Assembly (NCBI GenBank): GCA_046296195.1
Contig: JBKBLR010000007.1
Location: 1 to 64,000, forward strand
Length of the DNA stretch: 64,000 bases
Reading direction: 5' to 3'
Source of the DNA: Amphiplicatus sp046296195
GTDB lineage: Bacteria > Pseudomonadota > Alphaproteobacteria > Caulobacterales > Parvularculaceae
Part shown: piece by piece, positions 31,239 to 40,715 of the stretch
How positions within the stretch are numbered: the stretch's first letter is position 1
Layout: every line of letters begins with the position of its first letter
Notes under the pieces: model-generated
Seen by the model: the letters and a program-made list of their open reading frames with translations, nothing else
What the model was told of the DNA's origin: nothing
Databases searched by the model: none
Translations under genes and position numbers: made by a program

Positions 31239-31468
31239 TGTCGATTTCCGTCAAACTCGACCGGGTGCTGCTCGACCGCGGGATGAGCCTGACGGAGCTT
31301 TCCGACCGCGTCGGCGTGACCATCGCCAACCTCTCGATCCTCAAGACCGGCAAGGCGAAGGCGATCCGCTTCTCGACGCTTGAAGCGATCTGCAAGGAGC
31401 TGAAATGTCAGCCGGGCGACATCCTCTTCTTCGAGGACGACGGCAAGCCGATCCGGCATGAGGATTAG
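31238..31468 (+). CDS. small Xre/YozG-type HTH regulator
   Basis: This 76-residue protein is almost entirely a Cro/C1 helix-turn-helix: 'LDRVLLDRGMSLTELSDRVGVTIANLSILKTGKAKAIRFSTLEAICKELKCQPGDIL', with the YozG-type ending 'FFEDDGKPIRHED'. It is translationally coupled to the DUF2975 gene by a TGATG overlap. It is the best candidate to bind the four palindromic operators at 30100-30184 and repress its own operon. It converges on a CoA-transferase gene with 9 bases between stops. Confidence 0.9.
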   Translation: MSISVKLDRVLLDRGMSLTELSDRVGVTIANLSILKTGKAKAIRFSTLEAICKELKCQPGDILFFEDDGKPIRHED

Positions 31469-31477
31469 GCAGGCGCC

Positions 31478-32689
31478 TCACCAAACGGGCGGCTTCTCGC
31501 TGTCGCGCCGGCGGGGCCGGCGGTCTTCCGCGCCAAGATCGAGTTCTGCGAAGATGTCAGCGCGCGCCTCGTCGAGATTGGGCGCCGGCGGGCGCGTCAG
31601 CGGTTGCGGATAACCGGAAATCTTGAACGCGCTGCCGGTCATCGTCAGGCGGCCCATCTCGGGGTCGTCGACGGTGACGAACATGCCGCGCGCCTTCAGC
31701 TGCTCGTCCTTCACGACGTCGGCCATGGTGTGGATGGGCGCGGCCGGCACGCCCGCCGCGCGGAAGAGCGCGATCCACTCGGCGACGCTGCGGGCGGCCA
31801 GCGCGCTCTCGATTTCCGCCTTCAGCGCGACGTGGTTCGCAAAGCGCGCGAACAGCGTGTCGTAGCGCTGATCGCGAACAAGTTCCGCCCGGCCGATGAT
31901 CGCGCAAAGCTCCGCGAACAGCTTGTCATTCGCGCAAGCGATGGCGATCGGTCCGTCCTTCGCAGCGAAAACGTCGAACGGCGTGATGACCGGATGGCGC
32001 GCGCCGGTCGGGCCTTGCGTCTCGCCGGTCGCTAGCTGGCGGACAAGCGCGCTCTCAAGCAGCATCGTCTGCACGTCGAGCATCGCGATGTCGATGAACC
32101 GGCCCTTGCCGCTCGCCCGCCGCTCATAGAGCGCCGCCGAGATCGCCAGCGCCGCGAACGTCCCGGCGGCGAGATCGCCGAGCGAGATCCCGAGCCGGAC
32201 GCCGGGACCGCCCTCGGGTCCGTTGATCGAGATCATGCCGCCAAGCGCCTGGACGATGAGGTCATAGGCGGGAAGATCGCGATAGGGGCCGGAATGCCCG
32301 AAGCCTGAAACCGAGGCGTAGATCAGGCCGGGAAAGCGGTCTTTGACGTCATCATGGCTGTAGCCAAGCGCGGCCATCGTGCCGGGGCGGAAATTCTCGA
32401 CCAGCACGTCCGCCCGCGCCAGCAGCTTCTCGAACACCGCGCAATCGCCGGCGTCCTTAAGGTTCAGCGCCAGCGACCGCTTGCCCCGATTGATCGAGGC
32501 GAAATAAACGCTCTCGCCATTCTGGAAAGGCGGGAAGGCGCGCGTGTCGTCGCCATGGCCCGGCATTTCGATCTTGAGAATTTCCGCGCCCAGCTCATAG
32601 AGCAGCGTGGTGCAGTAAGGGCCGGCGAGCACGCGGGAAAGATCGAGAATGCGAACGCCGGCGAGCGGCCCGCGCGGAGATTCAGCCAT
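31478..32689 (-). CDS. CaiB/BaiF-family (class III) CoA-transferase
   Basis: This 403-residue protein moves CoA between carboxylic acids. It has the family opening 'PLAGVRILDLSRVLAGPYCTTLLYELGAEILKIE', 'NRGKRSLALNLKDA', 'VLVENFRPGTMAALGYSHDD' and the nucleophilic Asp (Asp172) in 'ISLGDLAAGTFAALAI'. The acid substrate cannot be predicted. The start at 32689 has AGGAG upstream; a longer frame to 32719 is possible but unsupported. It stands alone, divergent from the TRIC-like channel gene. Confidence 0.9.
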   Translation of the reverse strand: MAESPRGPLAGVRILDLSRVLAGPYCTTLLYELGAEILKIEMPGHGDDTRAFPPFQNGESVYFASINRGKRSLALNLKDAGDCAVFEKLLARADVLVENFRPGTMAALGYSHDDVKDRFPGLIYASVSGFGHSGPYRDLPAYDLIVQALGGMISINGPEGGPGVRLGISLGDLAAGTFAALAISAALYERRASGKGRFIDIAMLDVQTMLLESALVRQLATGETQGPTGARHPVITPFDVFAAKDGPIAIACANDKLFAELCAIIGRAELVRDQRYDTLFARFANHVALKAEIESALAARSVAEWIALFRAAGVPAAPIHTMADVVKDEQLKARGMFVTVDDPEMGRLTMTGSAFKISGYPQPLTRPPAPNLDEARADIFAELDLGAEDRRPRRRDSEKPPVW

Positions 32690-32773
32690 GATGAGGCTCC
32701 TGTTCGTGCGCCCGCGCACTGTGCGTGGAAAACGGCGGCGGTGACAACCGGCAAATCGCGTTATGCGCGAGGC

Positions 32774-33385
32774 ATGGACTTCTCCCTGCCGCTCCTTCTC
32801 GCCGACCGTGTCGGCGTTTTCGTGTTCGCCGTTTCCGGCGGCATCGCGGCCGTGCGCAAGGAGATGGACCTCTTCGGCGTCCTGGTGCTCGCCTTCCTGA
32901 CGGCGGTCGGCGGCGGCACGCTGCGCGATCTCATCCTCGATGCGCCGGTTTTCTGGCTCGAAGACACAGCCGCGCTCGGACTTTGCGCGGCGGGGGGCGT
33001 TACGGCTTTCTTCCTTTCAAAACCGATCGACGCCTTCCGCCCCTTGCGGTGGGCGGACGCAGCGGGCCTTGCGCTATTCTCGGTCGCAGGCGCGGCCAAA
33101 GCGGCGGGGCTTGGCCACGGATTCGTCATTGTGCTGATCATGGGCGTGATGACGGCGTCGGCGGGCGGACTCCTGCGCGACATCTGCGCCAACCGCGTGC
33201 CGGTGCTCCTTCTGCCGGGCGAGCTTTACGCGACCGCCGCGCTTGTCGGCGCCGCCTTTTACGGGGCCCTTCATATTGCAGGCGCAGGCGCCGGCGCCGC
33301 CTTCGCCTGCGGCATGGCGGCGGCCTTCGCACTTCGGGCCGCGGCGATCGTCTTCAACCTCTCGCTGCCGAAGGCGAAGGGTTAG
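32774..33385 (+). CDS. TRIC / UPF0126-family membrane protein
   Basis: This 203-residue protein has seven predicted spans in two repeats, each with the glycine-rich UPF0126 signature: 'VFAVSGGIAAVRKEMDLFGVLVLAFLTAVGGGTLRDLIL' and 'LFSVAGAAKA...GVMTASAGGLLRDI'. Bacterial members have the trimeric-intracellular-cation-channel fold and conduct monovalent cations; some have been linked to glycine transport. The start lies 84 bases from the divergent CoA-transferase. Confidence 0.88.
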   Translation: MDFSLPLLLADRVGVFVFAVSGGIAAVRKEMDLFGVLVLAFLTAVGGGTLRDLILDAPVFWLEDTAALGLCAAGGVTAFFLSKPIDAFRPLRWADAAGLALFSVAGAAKAAGLGHGFVIVLIMGVMTASAGGLLRDICANRVPVLLLPGELYATAALVGAAFYGALHIAGAGAGAAFACGMAAAFALRAAAIVFNLSLPKAKG

Positions 33386-33415
33386 GGCGGCAAGGGGGTC
33401 CCAGCCTCAACGCGC

Positions 33416-34216
33416 CTATCGCCCGAGCGCTTCGATCAACAGCTGCGCGGCGGTCGCCCCGGAATGCTGCTGCTGGCCGGTGATCAAGCCGCCGTCGCGC
33501 ACGGCGAACGGACGAAAGGGGGATTGCACGATAAAGTTCGTATTCTGAATTTTCCGCGCCTCGTCCTCGATCCAGAAGGGCTGGATCTTCCGTCCCACAA
33601 ACTTGTCCGCGAAGGCTTCTTCGGAATTTGCAAAGCCGGTCCAGGTCTTGCCGCTGACAAGAAGCTCGCCGTTCGACAGTCTCGTCTTGAGGAGGATCGC
33701 GGTGGCGTGACAGACGACGGCGACGATTTTTCCCGCCTCGTAGCAGCGCGCGACGAAGGCGTGCAGCGCCTTGTCGGTCGCCATCGTCACCATCGGCGAC
33801 TGGCCCCCGGCGATGAACAGCGCGTCGAACTCATCAAGCGCGACGCCGGTCGCCGGCTTTGTCCCCTTGAGCAGCGCCGCGTGTTTCGGCGAGCGCTTGA
33901 AGCCCAGTGAGATGAGATCATCCGCCGAATAACCGCTCGGATCTTCCGGGTCCGAAAAGCTGTCGGCCTCGAGATCGCCACCATCGGGCGACGCGATGGT
34001 CACCGCGTAACCGGCCTCGCAAAACGCCCAATAGGGATGCGTCAGCTCAGCCCACCAGAAGCCGACCGGCCAGCCCGTCGTCGGCGACACCGCAGAATTG
34101 GCGGCGATCATCAGGATGCGTTTTTGCGCCGGCGCTTGCATCACGTTCAAGGGCTCCTTCCCGGGGTTGCTTTCACGCAGGCGCTTCGCGCCGAACAGCG
34201 CGTTCAGAAGCTTCAT
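33416..34216 (-). CDS. DJ-1/PfpI-superfamily (Hsp31-like) protein
   Basis: This 266-residue protein has the class I glutamine-amidotransferase-like fold of large DJ-1/Hsp31 proteins: 'GFWWAELTHPYWAFCEAGYAVTIASPDGG', 'FDALFIAGGQSP' and the nucleophile elbow 'VAVVCHATAIL' (Cys169-His170). Such proteins act as glyoxalases or in carbonyl-stress defence. It has an N-terminal extension of about 30 residues that may be removable, since a second ATG (Met26) occurs. It overlaps the upstream redox gene by 4 bases and is divergent, with it, from a LysR regulator. Confidence 0.87.
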   Translation of the reverse strand: MKLLNALFGAKRLRESNPGKEPLNVMQAPAQKRILMIAANSAVSPTTGWPVGFWWAELTHPYWAFCEAGYAVTIASPDGGDLEADSFSDPEDPSGYSADDLISLGFKRSPKHAALLKGTKPATGVALDEFDALFIAGGQSPMVTMATDKALHAFVARCYEAGKIVAVVCHATAILLKTRLSNGELLVSGKTWTGFANSEEAFADKFVGRKIQPFWIEDEARKIQNTNFIVQSPFRPFAVRDGGLITGQQQHSGATAAQLLIEALGR

Positions 34217-34851
34217 GTCTTTCGCCGAAGGACGCCGAATGCCCAGTCACGACCCGCGCCGCGCACCAGCGCCTGGTCGATCCAGACCATGGCGAGCGGC
34301 TCCAGAAGGCGCGCCTGCCGCAAGGGGCCGGCGTCGATCGCCTCGAAGCCGATCGCCTCGATGAGCGTGTGCGCCGTCTTCTTGGCCGCCGCGTCATCCC
34401 CCGCCATGAACATGACCGGACGCGCGGTCAGCGACGCGGCGTCGTCCATCAGGTCGGCGCCGACCTGGTTGAGCGTCTTCACGATGCGCGCGCCCGGGGC
34501 CCAGACAGCCAGCGCTTCCGCGCCAGAGGTCGTAAATCCGCGCTCAAGGCCAAGCTTGCCGTCCACCATGACCAACGGGTTCATGCAGTCGATCACGATT
34601 TTTCCGGCGAGGTCGCCAAGCGCCTTGACGGCGCTTTCCGCCACGCTCCACGGCAAAGCGAGCACGACAATATCCGCTTCGGTCGCAGCGGCCTGCGGCG
34701 CCGCCAGGCGCGCCGACACCGCCGCCGCCAGCGCGCGCGCGCCGGCGTCATTAGGATCGCGCGCGCCGAGAATGAGCGTTAACCCGGCCCGCGACCAGCC
34801 GCGCGCGAGCGCAGACCCGACGGCGCCTGTCCCGATGATCGCTATTTTCAA
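34213..34851 (-). CDS. F420-dependent-NADP-reductase-like Rossmann protein
   Basis: This 212-residue protein begins 'KIAIIGTGAVGSALARGW', the dinucleotide-binding motif of the NADPH-dependent F420 reductase family, and continues 'ADIVVLALPWSVAESAV', 'VIDCMNPLV' and 'IVKTLNQVGADLMDD'. Whether it uses F420, flavin or ferric complexes is unknown; many bacterial members lack F420. The start is TTG 34851 with GGGAG 7 bases upstream. An in-frame ATG at 34923 would overlap the divergent LysR start and is less likely. It overlaps the DJ-1-like gene by 4 bases. Confidence 0.85.
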   Translation of the reverse strand: MKIAIIGTGAVGSALARGWSRAGLTLILGARDPNDAGARALAAAVSARLAAPQAAATEADIVVLALPWSVAESAVKALGDLAGKIVIDCMNPLVMVDGKLGLERGFTTSGAEALAVWAPGARIVKTLNQVGADLMDDAASLTARPVMFMAGDDAAAKKTAHTLIEAIGFEAIDAGPLRQARLLEPLAMVWIDQALVRGAGRDWAFGVLRRKT

Positions 34852-34921
34852 AAGGCGCTCCCTGCGAGCTTGCCCGGCCTGCCTAGCGCGGCGCCGATCT
34901 TCTCGGTATTGAATTCGCCGC

Positions 34922-35854
34922 ATGAGCGATGTTCTTCAGATGAAACTAAGGCGTCTCGACCTGACGACGCTGATCATTTTCGATCGCCTGATGCGCCTCA
35001 GAAAAGCGACGGCGGTCGCCGAGGAACTCGGGCTGACGGCGCCGGGGATCAGCCATGCGCTAAGGCGCCTGCGCGAGGCGTTCGGCGACGACCTTTTCGT
35101 TCGGCGCCCGCACGGGCTCGATCCGACCGCCTTCGCGCTTGGCGCCGCGCCGCACGTCGCCCGCGCCATCGAGGAAGTGCGCGCCGCCTTCTCGGGTCCG
35201 GCGCCGTTCGATCCGCGCACCGCGCAAGGCGTCCTGCGCGTCGGCGCGTTCGACTATGAACTCTCGACGCTGATGCCGCGCGTCATCGGCGCCGTCGCCG
35301 CTGCGGCGCCCGGTATCCGCATCGTCGCGCGGGCGATCGGGCGGGCGCAGGCGCTTGAGGCGCTCGCCAGCGGCGAGCTTGACTGCGCCATCGGCTATTT
35401 CTGGTCGACGACCGACGCGATCATCGCCACCCCTCTTTATACGGAGAGCTATGCGGTGCTCTTTCGGCGCGGCGACCAAGACGGGCGCCGGATGACGTTG
35501 CCGCGGTACCTCAAGGCGCGCCACATTCTCGTTTCGCCGGCGGGCGAGCTGTCCGGCGTCGTCGATGCGGCGCTGGCGAAAGAGGGACGCTCGCGGCGGG
35601 TGATCGCCTCCGTCCCGCTGTTCTCGCTAGCGTTTCCGATTGTCCGTGAGACTGGCGCGCTCGCCACCGTGCCAAGACGGCTGGCCGACGCATTCTGCGG
35701 CGATTTCGGCCTTGAAGCCGCCGCGCCGCCCCTCGCCATCCGCGCGTTCCCGGTCGCGCTGGCGCGCAGCCGCCGCAACGCGCGCAGCCCCTTGCATAAC
35801 TGGCTTGACGCCATCATCCGCGCCGTTTCCAAGGCCCCCCGTAAGGATGGCTGA
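34922..35854 (+). CDS. LysR-family transcriptional regulator
   Basis: This 310-residue protein has an N-terminal winged helix ('RRLDLTTLIIFDRLMRLRKATAVAEELGLTAPGISHALRRLREAFGDDLFVRRPHGL') and a periplasmic-binding-like effector domain beginning 'GVLRVGAFDYELSTLMPRVIGAV'. It resembles the NodD/LeuO-like subgroup. It is divergent from the two-gene redox operon at 33416-34851, 70 bases away, the standard arrangement in which a LysR regulator controls the neighbouring operon from a shared intergenic region. The co-inducer is unknown. Confidence 0.9.
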   Translation: MSDVLQMKLRRLDLTTLIIFDRLMRLRKATAVAEELGLTAPGISHALRRLREAFGDDLFVRRPHGLDPTAFALGAAPHVARAIEEVRAAFSGPAPFDPRTAQGVLRVGAFDYELSTLMPRVIGAVAAAAPGIRIVARAIGRAQALEALASGELDCAIGYFWSTTDAIIATPLYTESYAVLFRRGDQDGRRMTLPRYLKARHILVSPAGELSGVVDAALAKEGRSRRVIASVPLFSLAFPIVRETGALATVPRRLADAFCGDFGLEAAAPPLAIRAFPVALARSRRNARSPLHNWLDAIIRAVSKAPRKDG

Positions 35855-35907
35855 CCGGTCGGCGACGCGTTTGCCGGGCCGCGACGCTTCGCCTATATCG
35901 CGCGCTG

Positions 35908-37071
35908 ATGACCGTCCTCGATCTCACCAAAACGCCCGCGGCGGAAACGGGTCCCGTTTCCGTCTTCGGCCTTACGCGCGCGGAGATCGCGGCCCGGATC
36001 GCCGAAGGGCTCGGCCTCGATGCAAAGAAATCGCGGATGCGGGCGAACCAGCTCTGGCGCTGGACTTATCATTACGGGCTGACGGACTTCGACGCGATGA
36101 CCGACATCGCGAAGGAGATGCGCAGCGAGCTTGCGCGTCTTTTCACGCTCGCGCGCCCGCGCATCGTCGAACGGCGGATATCGACCGACGGCACGCGCAA
36201 ATACCTCATCGAAGTGGGGCGCGGCGCCGAGATCGAGTGCGTGTTCATCCCCGATGTCGGGCGCGCCGGCGCCTTGTGCGTCTCCTCTCAGGTCGGCTGC
36301 ACGCTCACCTGCACCTTCTGCCATACGGGCACGCAGGCGCTCGTCCGGAACCTCACCGCCGGCGAGATCGTCGCGCAGGTGATGGCGGTCAAGGACGACC
36401 TTGAGGAGTGGCCCTCGGGAGGGGACGATCGGCGCCTTTCCAACATCGTCTTCATGGGCATGGGCGAACCGCTCCTCAATTTCGACAATGTCGCGGCGGC
36501 GATCGACACCAACGCCGACGGCGACGGGATCGGCATCTCGCGCCGCCGGATCACCGTCTCGACGTCAGGCGTCGCGCCGGAGATCGTGCGCCTCGGCGAG
36601 GTCACGGGCGCGATGCTGGCGATTTCACTGCATGCAACGAATGACGCGCTTCGCGACACCCTCGTTCCCATCAACCGTAAATATCCGATCACGGAGCTTC
36701 TGGATGCGTGCCGCGCCTACCCCGCGGCGGGCAATTCAAAACGCATCACCTTCGAATATGTGATGCTGAAGGGCGTCAACGATACCGACGCGGAAGCGCG
36801 CGAGCTCGTCCGCCTGCTGAAGAACATCCCCGCCAAGATCAACCTCATCCCGTTCAATCCGTGGCCGGGCGCGCCCTATGAGTGCTCGGACTGGGACCGC
36901 ATCGAGGCCTTCGCCGACATCGTCAACCGCGCCGGCTACGCCTCGCCGATCAGGACGCCGCGCGGCCGCGACATTCTCGCCGCCTGCGGGCAGCTGAAGT
37001 CGGAAAGCGTCAAGACGCGGGCGAGCCAGCGGCTGAAAGAACGGCTCGCGGAGAGCGCCGGCGGCCGGTAG
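35908..37071 (+). CDS. rlmN: dual-specificity RNA methyltransferase RlmN
   Basis: This 387-residue radical SAM enzyme methylates C2 of A2503 in 23S rRNA and A37 in some tRNAs. It has the cluster motif CxxxCxxC (Cys131, Cys135, Cys138) in 'GCTLTCTFCHTGTQ', 'NIVFMGMGEPLLNFDNV', 'ITVSTSGVAPEIVRLGEV' and the C-terminal 'TPRGRDILAACGQL' containing the methyl-carrying cysteine. It is followed after about 10 bases by a 2OG oxygenase gene and then arfB, forming a translation-related run. Confidence 0.96.
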   Translation: MTVLDLTKTPAAETGPVSVFGLTRAEIAARIAEGLGLDAKKSRMRANQLWRWTYHYGLTDFDAMTDIAKEMRSELARLFTLARPRIVERRISTDGTRKYLIEVGRGAEIECVFIPDVGRAGALCVSSQVGCTLTCTFCHTGTQALVRNLTAGEIVAQVMAVKDDLEEWPSGGDDRRLSNIVFMGMGEPLLNFDNVAAAIDTNADGDGIGISRRRITVSTSGVAPEIVRLGEVTGAMLAISLHATNDALRDTLVPINRKYPITELLDACRAYPAAGNSKRITFEYVMLKGVNDTDAEARELVRLLKNIPAKINLIPFNPWPGAPYECSDWDRIEAFADIVNRAGYASPIRTPRGRDILAACGQLKSESVKTRASQRLKERLAESAGGR

Positions 37072-37081
37072 GATGCGCGCC

Positions 37082-37810
37082 ATGGCCTACCGGCTTTCCC
37101 CGCGCGACGATCTCCGCCGCCTCCGCGAAGCGTTCGCGCGCGCCGGCCGGGTTCACATTCCCGGCGTGTTCGACGCCGACAGCGCCGCGCTCCTGACAGA
37201 TGCGATCGAGCGCGTCGACGGCTGGCATCTCGTCCTCGACGCGAAGGGCAAGCATTATGATCTCGACGCCGACGGCATGGCGGCGGCGCCGGCGGACCTG
37301 AAGCGGGTCGTCGACCTTGCGCACGCGCAGGCCCGCGACGGCTTCGCTTATCTCTTTGAGAATTGCCCGCTTTACGACATCTACCACGGCGGTCGCGCGC
37401 CCGGTCATCCGCTGGCGCCGCTGTTTGAATTCCTCAATGGCGAGGCGTTTCTCGGCTTCGTGCGCGACGTGACGGGATTTGCCGACATCGGCTTCGCCGA
37501 CGCGCAGGCGACGCGCTACGGGCCCGGCCATTTCCTCACTAACCACAATGACGCGGTCGAGGGGAAGAACCGCCTCGCAGCCTATGTGATCAACATGACG
37601 CCGCGCTGGCGACCGGACTGGGGCGGTCATCTCGTCTTCTACGACGCCGCCGGCAATATCGAGGAAAGCTACATCCCCGCTTTCAACGCCCTGAACCTTT
37701 TCTCGGTCCCGGCCGATCATGCGGTGTCCGTCGTTGCGCCGTTCGCCGGCGCGAGCCGGCGTTCGATCACCGGCTGGCTGCGCGCCGGCGCCGATCCGCG
37801 CCGCCGCTGA
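37082..37810 (+). CDS. 2-oxoglutarate/Fe(II) oxygenase, Ofd1/Tpa1/OGFOD1-like
   Basis: This 242-residue protein has a jelly-roll dioxygenase domain with iron ligands His155 and Asp157 ('FLTNHNDAVEG'), a distal His213 ('VPADHAVSVV') and a 2OG-binding Arg in 'SRRSITGWLRAG' (Arg227). The region 'AAYVINMTPRWRPDWGGHLVFYDAAG' is characteristic of the prolyl-hydroxylase group that includes yeast Tpa1 and human OGFOD1, which hydroxylate ribosomal protein uS12. It lies between rlmN and arfB and overlaps the arfB start by one base. A translation-component substrate is therefore an attractive inference. ATG 37082 has AGGA at ideal spacing; ATG 37073 is the alternative. Confidence 0.85.
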   Translation: MAYRLSPRDDLRRLREAFARAGRVHIPGVFDADSAALLTDAIERVDGWHLVLDAKGKHYDLDADGMAAAPADLKRVVDLAHAQARDGFAYLFENCPLYDIYHGGRAPGHPLAPLFEFLNGEAFLGFVRDVTGFADIGFADAQATRYGPGHFLTNHNDAVEGKNRLAAYVINMTPRWRPDWGGHLVFYDAAGNIEESYIPAFNALNLFSVPADHAVSVVAPFAGASRRSITGWLRAGADPRRR

Positions 37811-38223
37811 TGGCCTTCCGTTCCCTTCCTGTCGATGAATCCGCGCTCACCGAACGCTTCGTGCGCGCGTCGGGCCCCGGCGGGCAGAACGTCAACAAGG
37901 TCGCGACCGCGGTCGAGCTTCGCTATGACGCGAAGGCGGCCGCGATGCCCGAAGGCGCTCGCGCGAGGCTCTTGAAGCTCGCCGGCGCGCGCGCGACGAA
38001 AGACGGCGTCATCGTCCTGTTCGCCGACCGCTTCCGCGCGCAGGAGCGGAACCGCGCAGACGCGCGTGCGCGCCTTCAGGCGCTCCTCGACCGGGCGGCG
38101 ACGCCGCCAAAACCGCGCATCGCGACGAAAACGCCGAAGGCCCAGAAACGAAAACGCCTCGAATCGAAGCTGAGACGCGGTGAGATCAAGCGCGGGCGCG
38201 GCCGCGTGCGCAGCGAGGATTAG
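37810..38223 (+). CDS. arfB: ArfB/YaeJ alternative ribosome-rescue hydrolase
   Basis: This 137-residue protein has the release-factor GGQ motif (residues 24-26, 'SGPGGQNVNKVATAVEL') and a long basic C-terminal tail ('KTPKAQKRKRLESKLRRGEIKRGRGRVR') that enters the empty mRNA channel of stalled ribosomes. ArfB releases peptides from non-stop ribosomes without a stop codon. Size is typical. The start overlaps the stop of the 2OG-oxygenase gene, and the next gene starts 2 bases after its stop. Confidence 0.94.
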   Translation: MAFRSLPVDESALTERFVRASGPGGQNVNKVATAVELRYDAKAAAMPEGARARLLKLAGARATKDGVIVLFADRFRAQERNRADARARLQALLDRAATPPKPRIATKTPKAQKRKRLESKLRRGEIKRGRGRVRSED

Positions 38224-38225
38224 CG

Positions 38226-39290
38226 GTGTTGTCGAAGCGTCTCGTCCTCGTCGGCGCCGGGCATGCGCATGTCGAAGTGCTGAGGCGCTTGTCGATCGCG
38301 CGCGCCGAAGGCGTCGCGCTGACGGTCATCAGCCCTTACACGCACGTGCCTTACACCGGCATGATTCCGGGCGTGGTCGCGGGGCGCTATGCGCTCGCCG
38401 AAGCTTCGATCGACGCCGCGGGCCTTGCCGCGCGGGCGTGCGGCGTCTTTGTGCACGCGCGCGCCATCGCCGTCGATCGCGCGCGACGCATCATCGCCTG
38501 TGAAGGGGGCGATGAAGTTCCCTATGACCTTCTCTCGATCAATGTCGGCGGCCTCGCGCGCAATCCGCTCGCCGCGTCCGGCGGCGCTGCGATTCTCGCG
38601 ACGAAGCCGGTCGAGCCGTTCATGGCGGCGCTCGGCGATCTCGGCGCGCCAGCCGTCGCCGTCATCGGCGCGGGCTTTGGCGGGATCGAGCTTGCGGCGG
38701 CGCTTCGCCATCGCGGCGCCGGCGTCAGTCTGATCGCGGGGCGCGCCGGGCTCGCCCCTGCTGCGCCCGCGGCGGCCCGTGCGATGATCGAACGGCGGCT
38801 GAAGGCGCGCGGCGTTTCGGTCATCTCGGGCGCCGACGCCGTCGGCGCCGAAGCCGGGCGGGTCGTCCTGGGCGACGGGCGAGAGATTGACGCGGGCGCC
38901 GTCATCCTCGCCGCCGGGGTCGGGCCGCCGGCGCTCATTGCGAGCCTCGACCTTCCGAAAGACGGCCGCGGATTCCTGAAGATCGGCCCGACGCTGCAGA
39001 GCCCGGCCGATCCTCATATCTTCGCCGTCGGCGACAGCGCTTCCCTTCCCGGCGTCGACAAGGCAGGCGTCTACGCAGTTCGTCAGGGGCCGGTCCTTGC
39101 CGGCAATCTTCGCGCCGCGCTAGCGGGCGGGCGGCTCAGGTCCTTCCATCCGCAAACGGACTATCTGGCGATCATCTCCTTCTGGCCGGACGCGGCTGTT
39201 GCGGTCCGCGGGCGCCTCGCCGCCGAGGGGCGATGGGCCGACCGCTGGAAGGAATGGATCGACCGCCGGTTCATCGAACAATATCGCTGA
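38226..39290 (+). CDS. FAD/NAD(P)-dependent oxidoreductase (NDH-2-like)
   Basis: This 354-residue protein is a two-dinucleotide-binding oxidoreductase: 'RLVLVGAGHAHVEVLRRL' binds FAD, 'VAVIGAGFGGIELAAALRHRG' binds NAD(P), and 'ADPHIFAVGDSAS' closes the FAD site. 'SPYTHVPYTGMIPGVVAGRY' resembles the subgroup often fused to, or beside, SelD (selenophosphate synthetase), but no SelD is encoded here. The start is GTG 38226 (TTG 38229 is an alternative), 2 bases after arfB, so it is very likely co-transcribed. The electron acceptor is unknown. Confidence 0.87.
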   Translation: MLSKRLVLVGAGHAHVEVLRRLSIARAEGVALTVISPYTHVPYTGMIPGVVAGRYALAEASIDAAGLAARACGVFVHARAIAVDRARRIIACEGGDEVPYDLLSINVGGLARNPLAASGGAAILATKPVEPFMAALGDLGAPAVAVIGAGFGGIELAAALRHRGAGVSLIAGRAGLAPAAPAAARAMIERRLKARGVSVISGADAVGAEAGRVVLGDGREIDAGAVILAAGVGPPALIASLDLPKDGRGFLKIGPTLQSPADPHIFAVGDSASLPGVDKAGVYAVRQGPVLAGNLRAALAGGRLRSFHPQTDYLAIISFWPDAAVAVRGRLAAEGRWADRWKEWIDRRFIEQYR

Positions 39291-39364
39291 GGAGCGAAAA
39301 AACCGCTTCGCCCACGAACCCCTTTCCGCTATGCGGTTCGCCGCAACGGTGCGGAGCGCGCGGC

Positions 39365-40600
<1,236 letters not shown>

Positions 40601-40715
40601 GCCGGGCGGCGCGCCGGTCGAAGAGGGCGAATCCGGCCGGCGGGCGCTTCCCCGGCGGGCGCTTTTCCGGCTATAGTTAAGTCTTGGTTGCGTAGGGCCG
40701 GGGGCCGGGGTGGTT

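Noticed and set aside
40637..40664. 13-base tandem direct repeat upstream of the gene at 40716
   Set aside because: Two GC-rich copies 15 bases apart may arise by chance or slippage. No palindrome or promoter overlap makes a regulatory claim unsafe.
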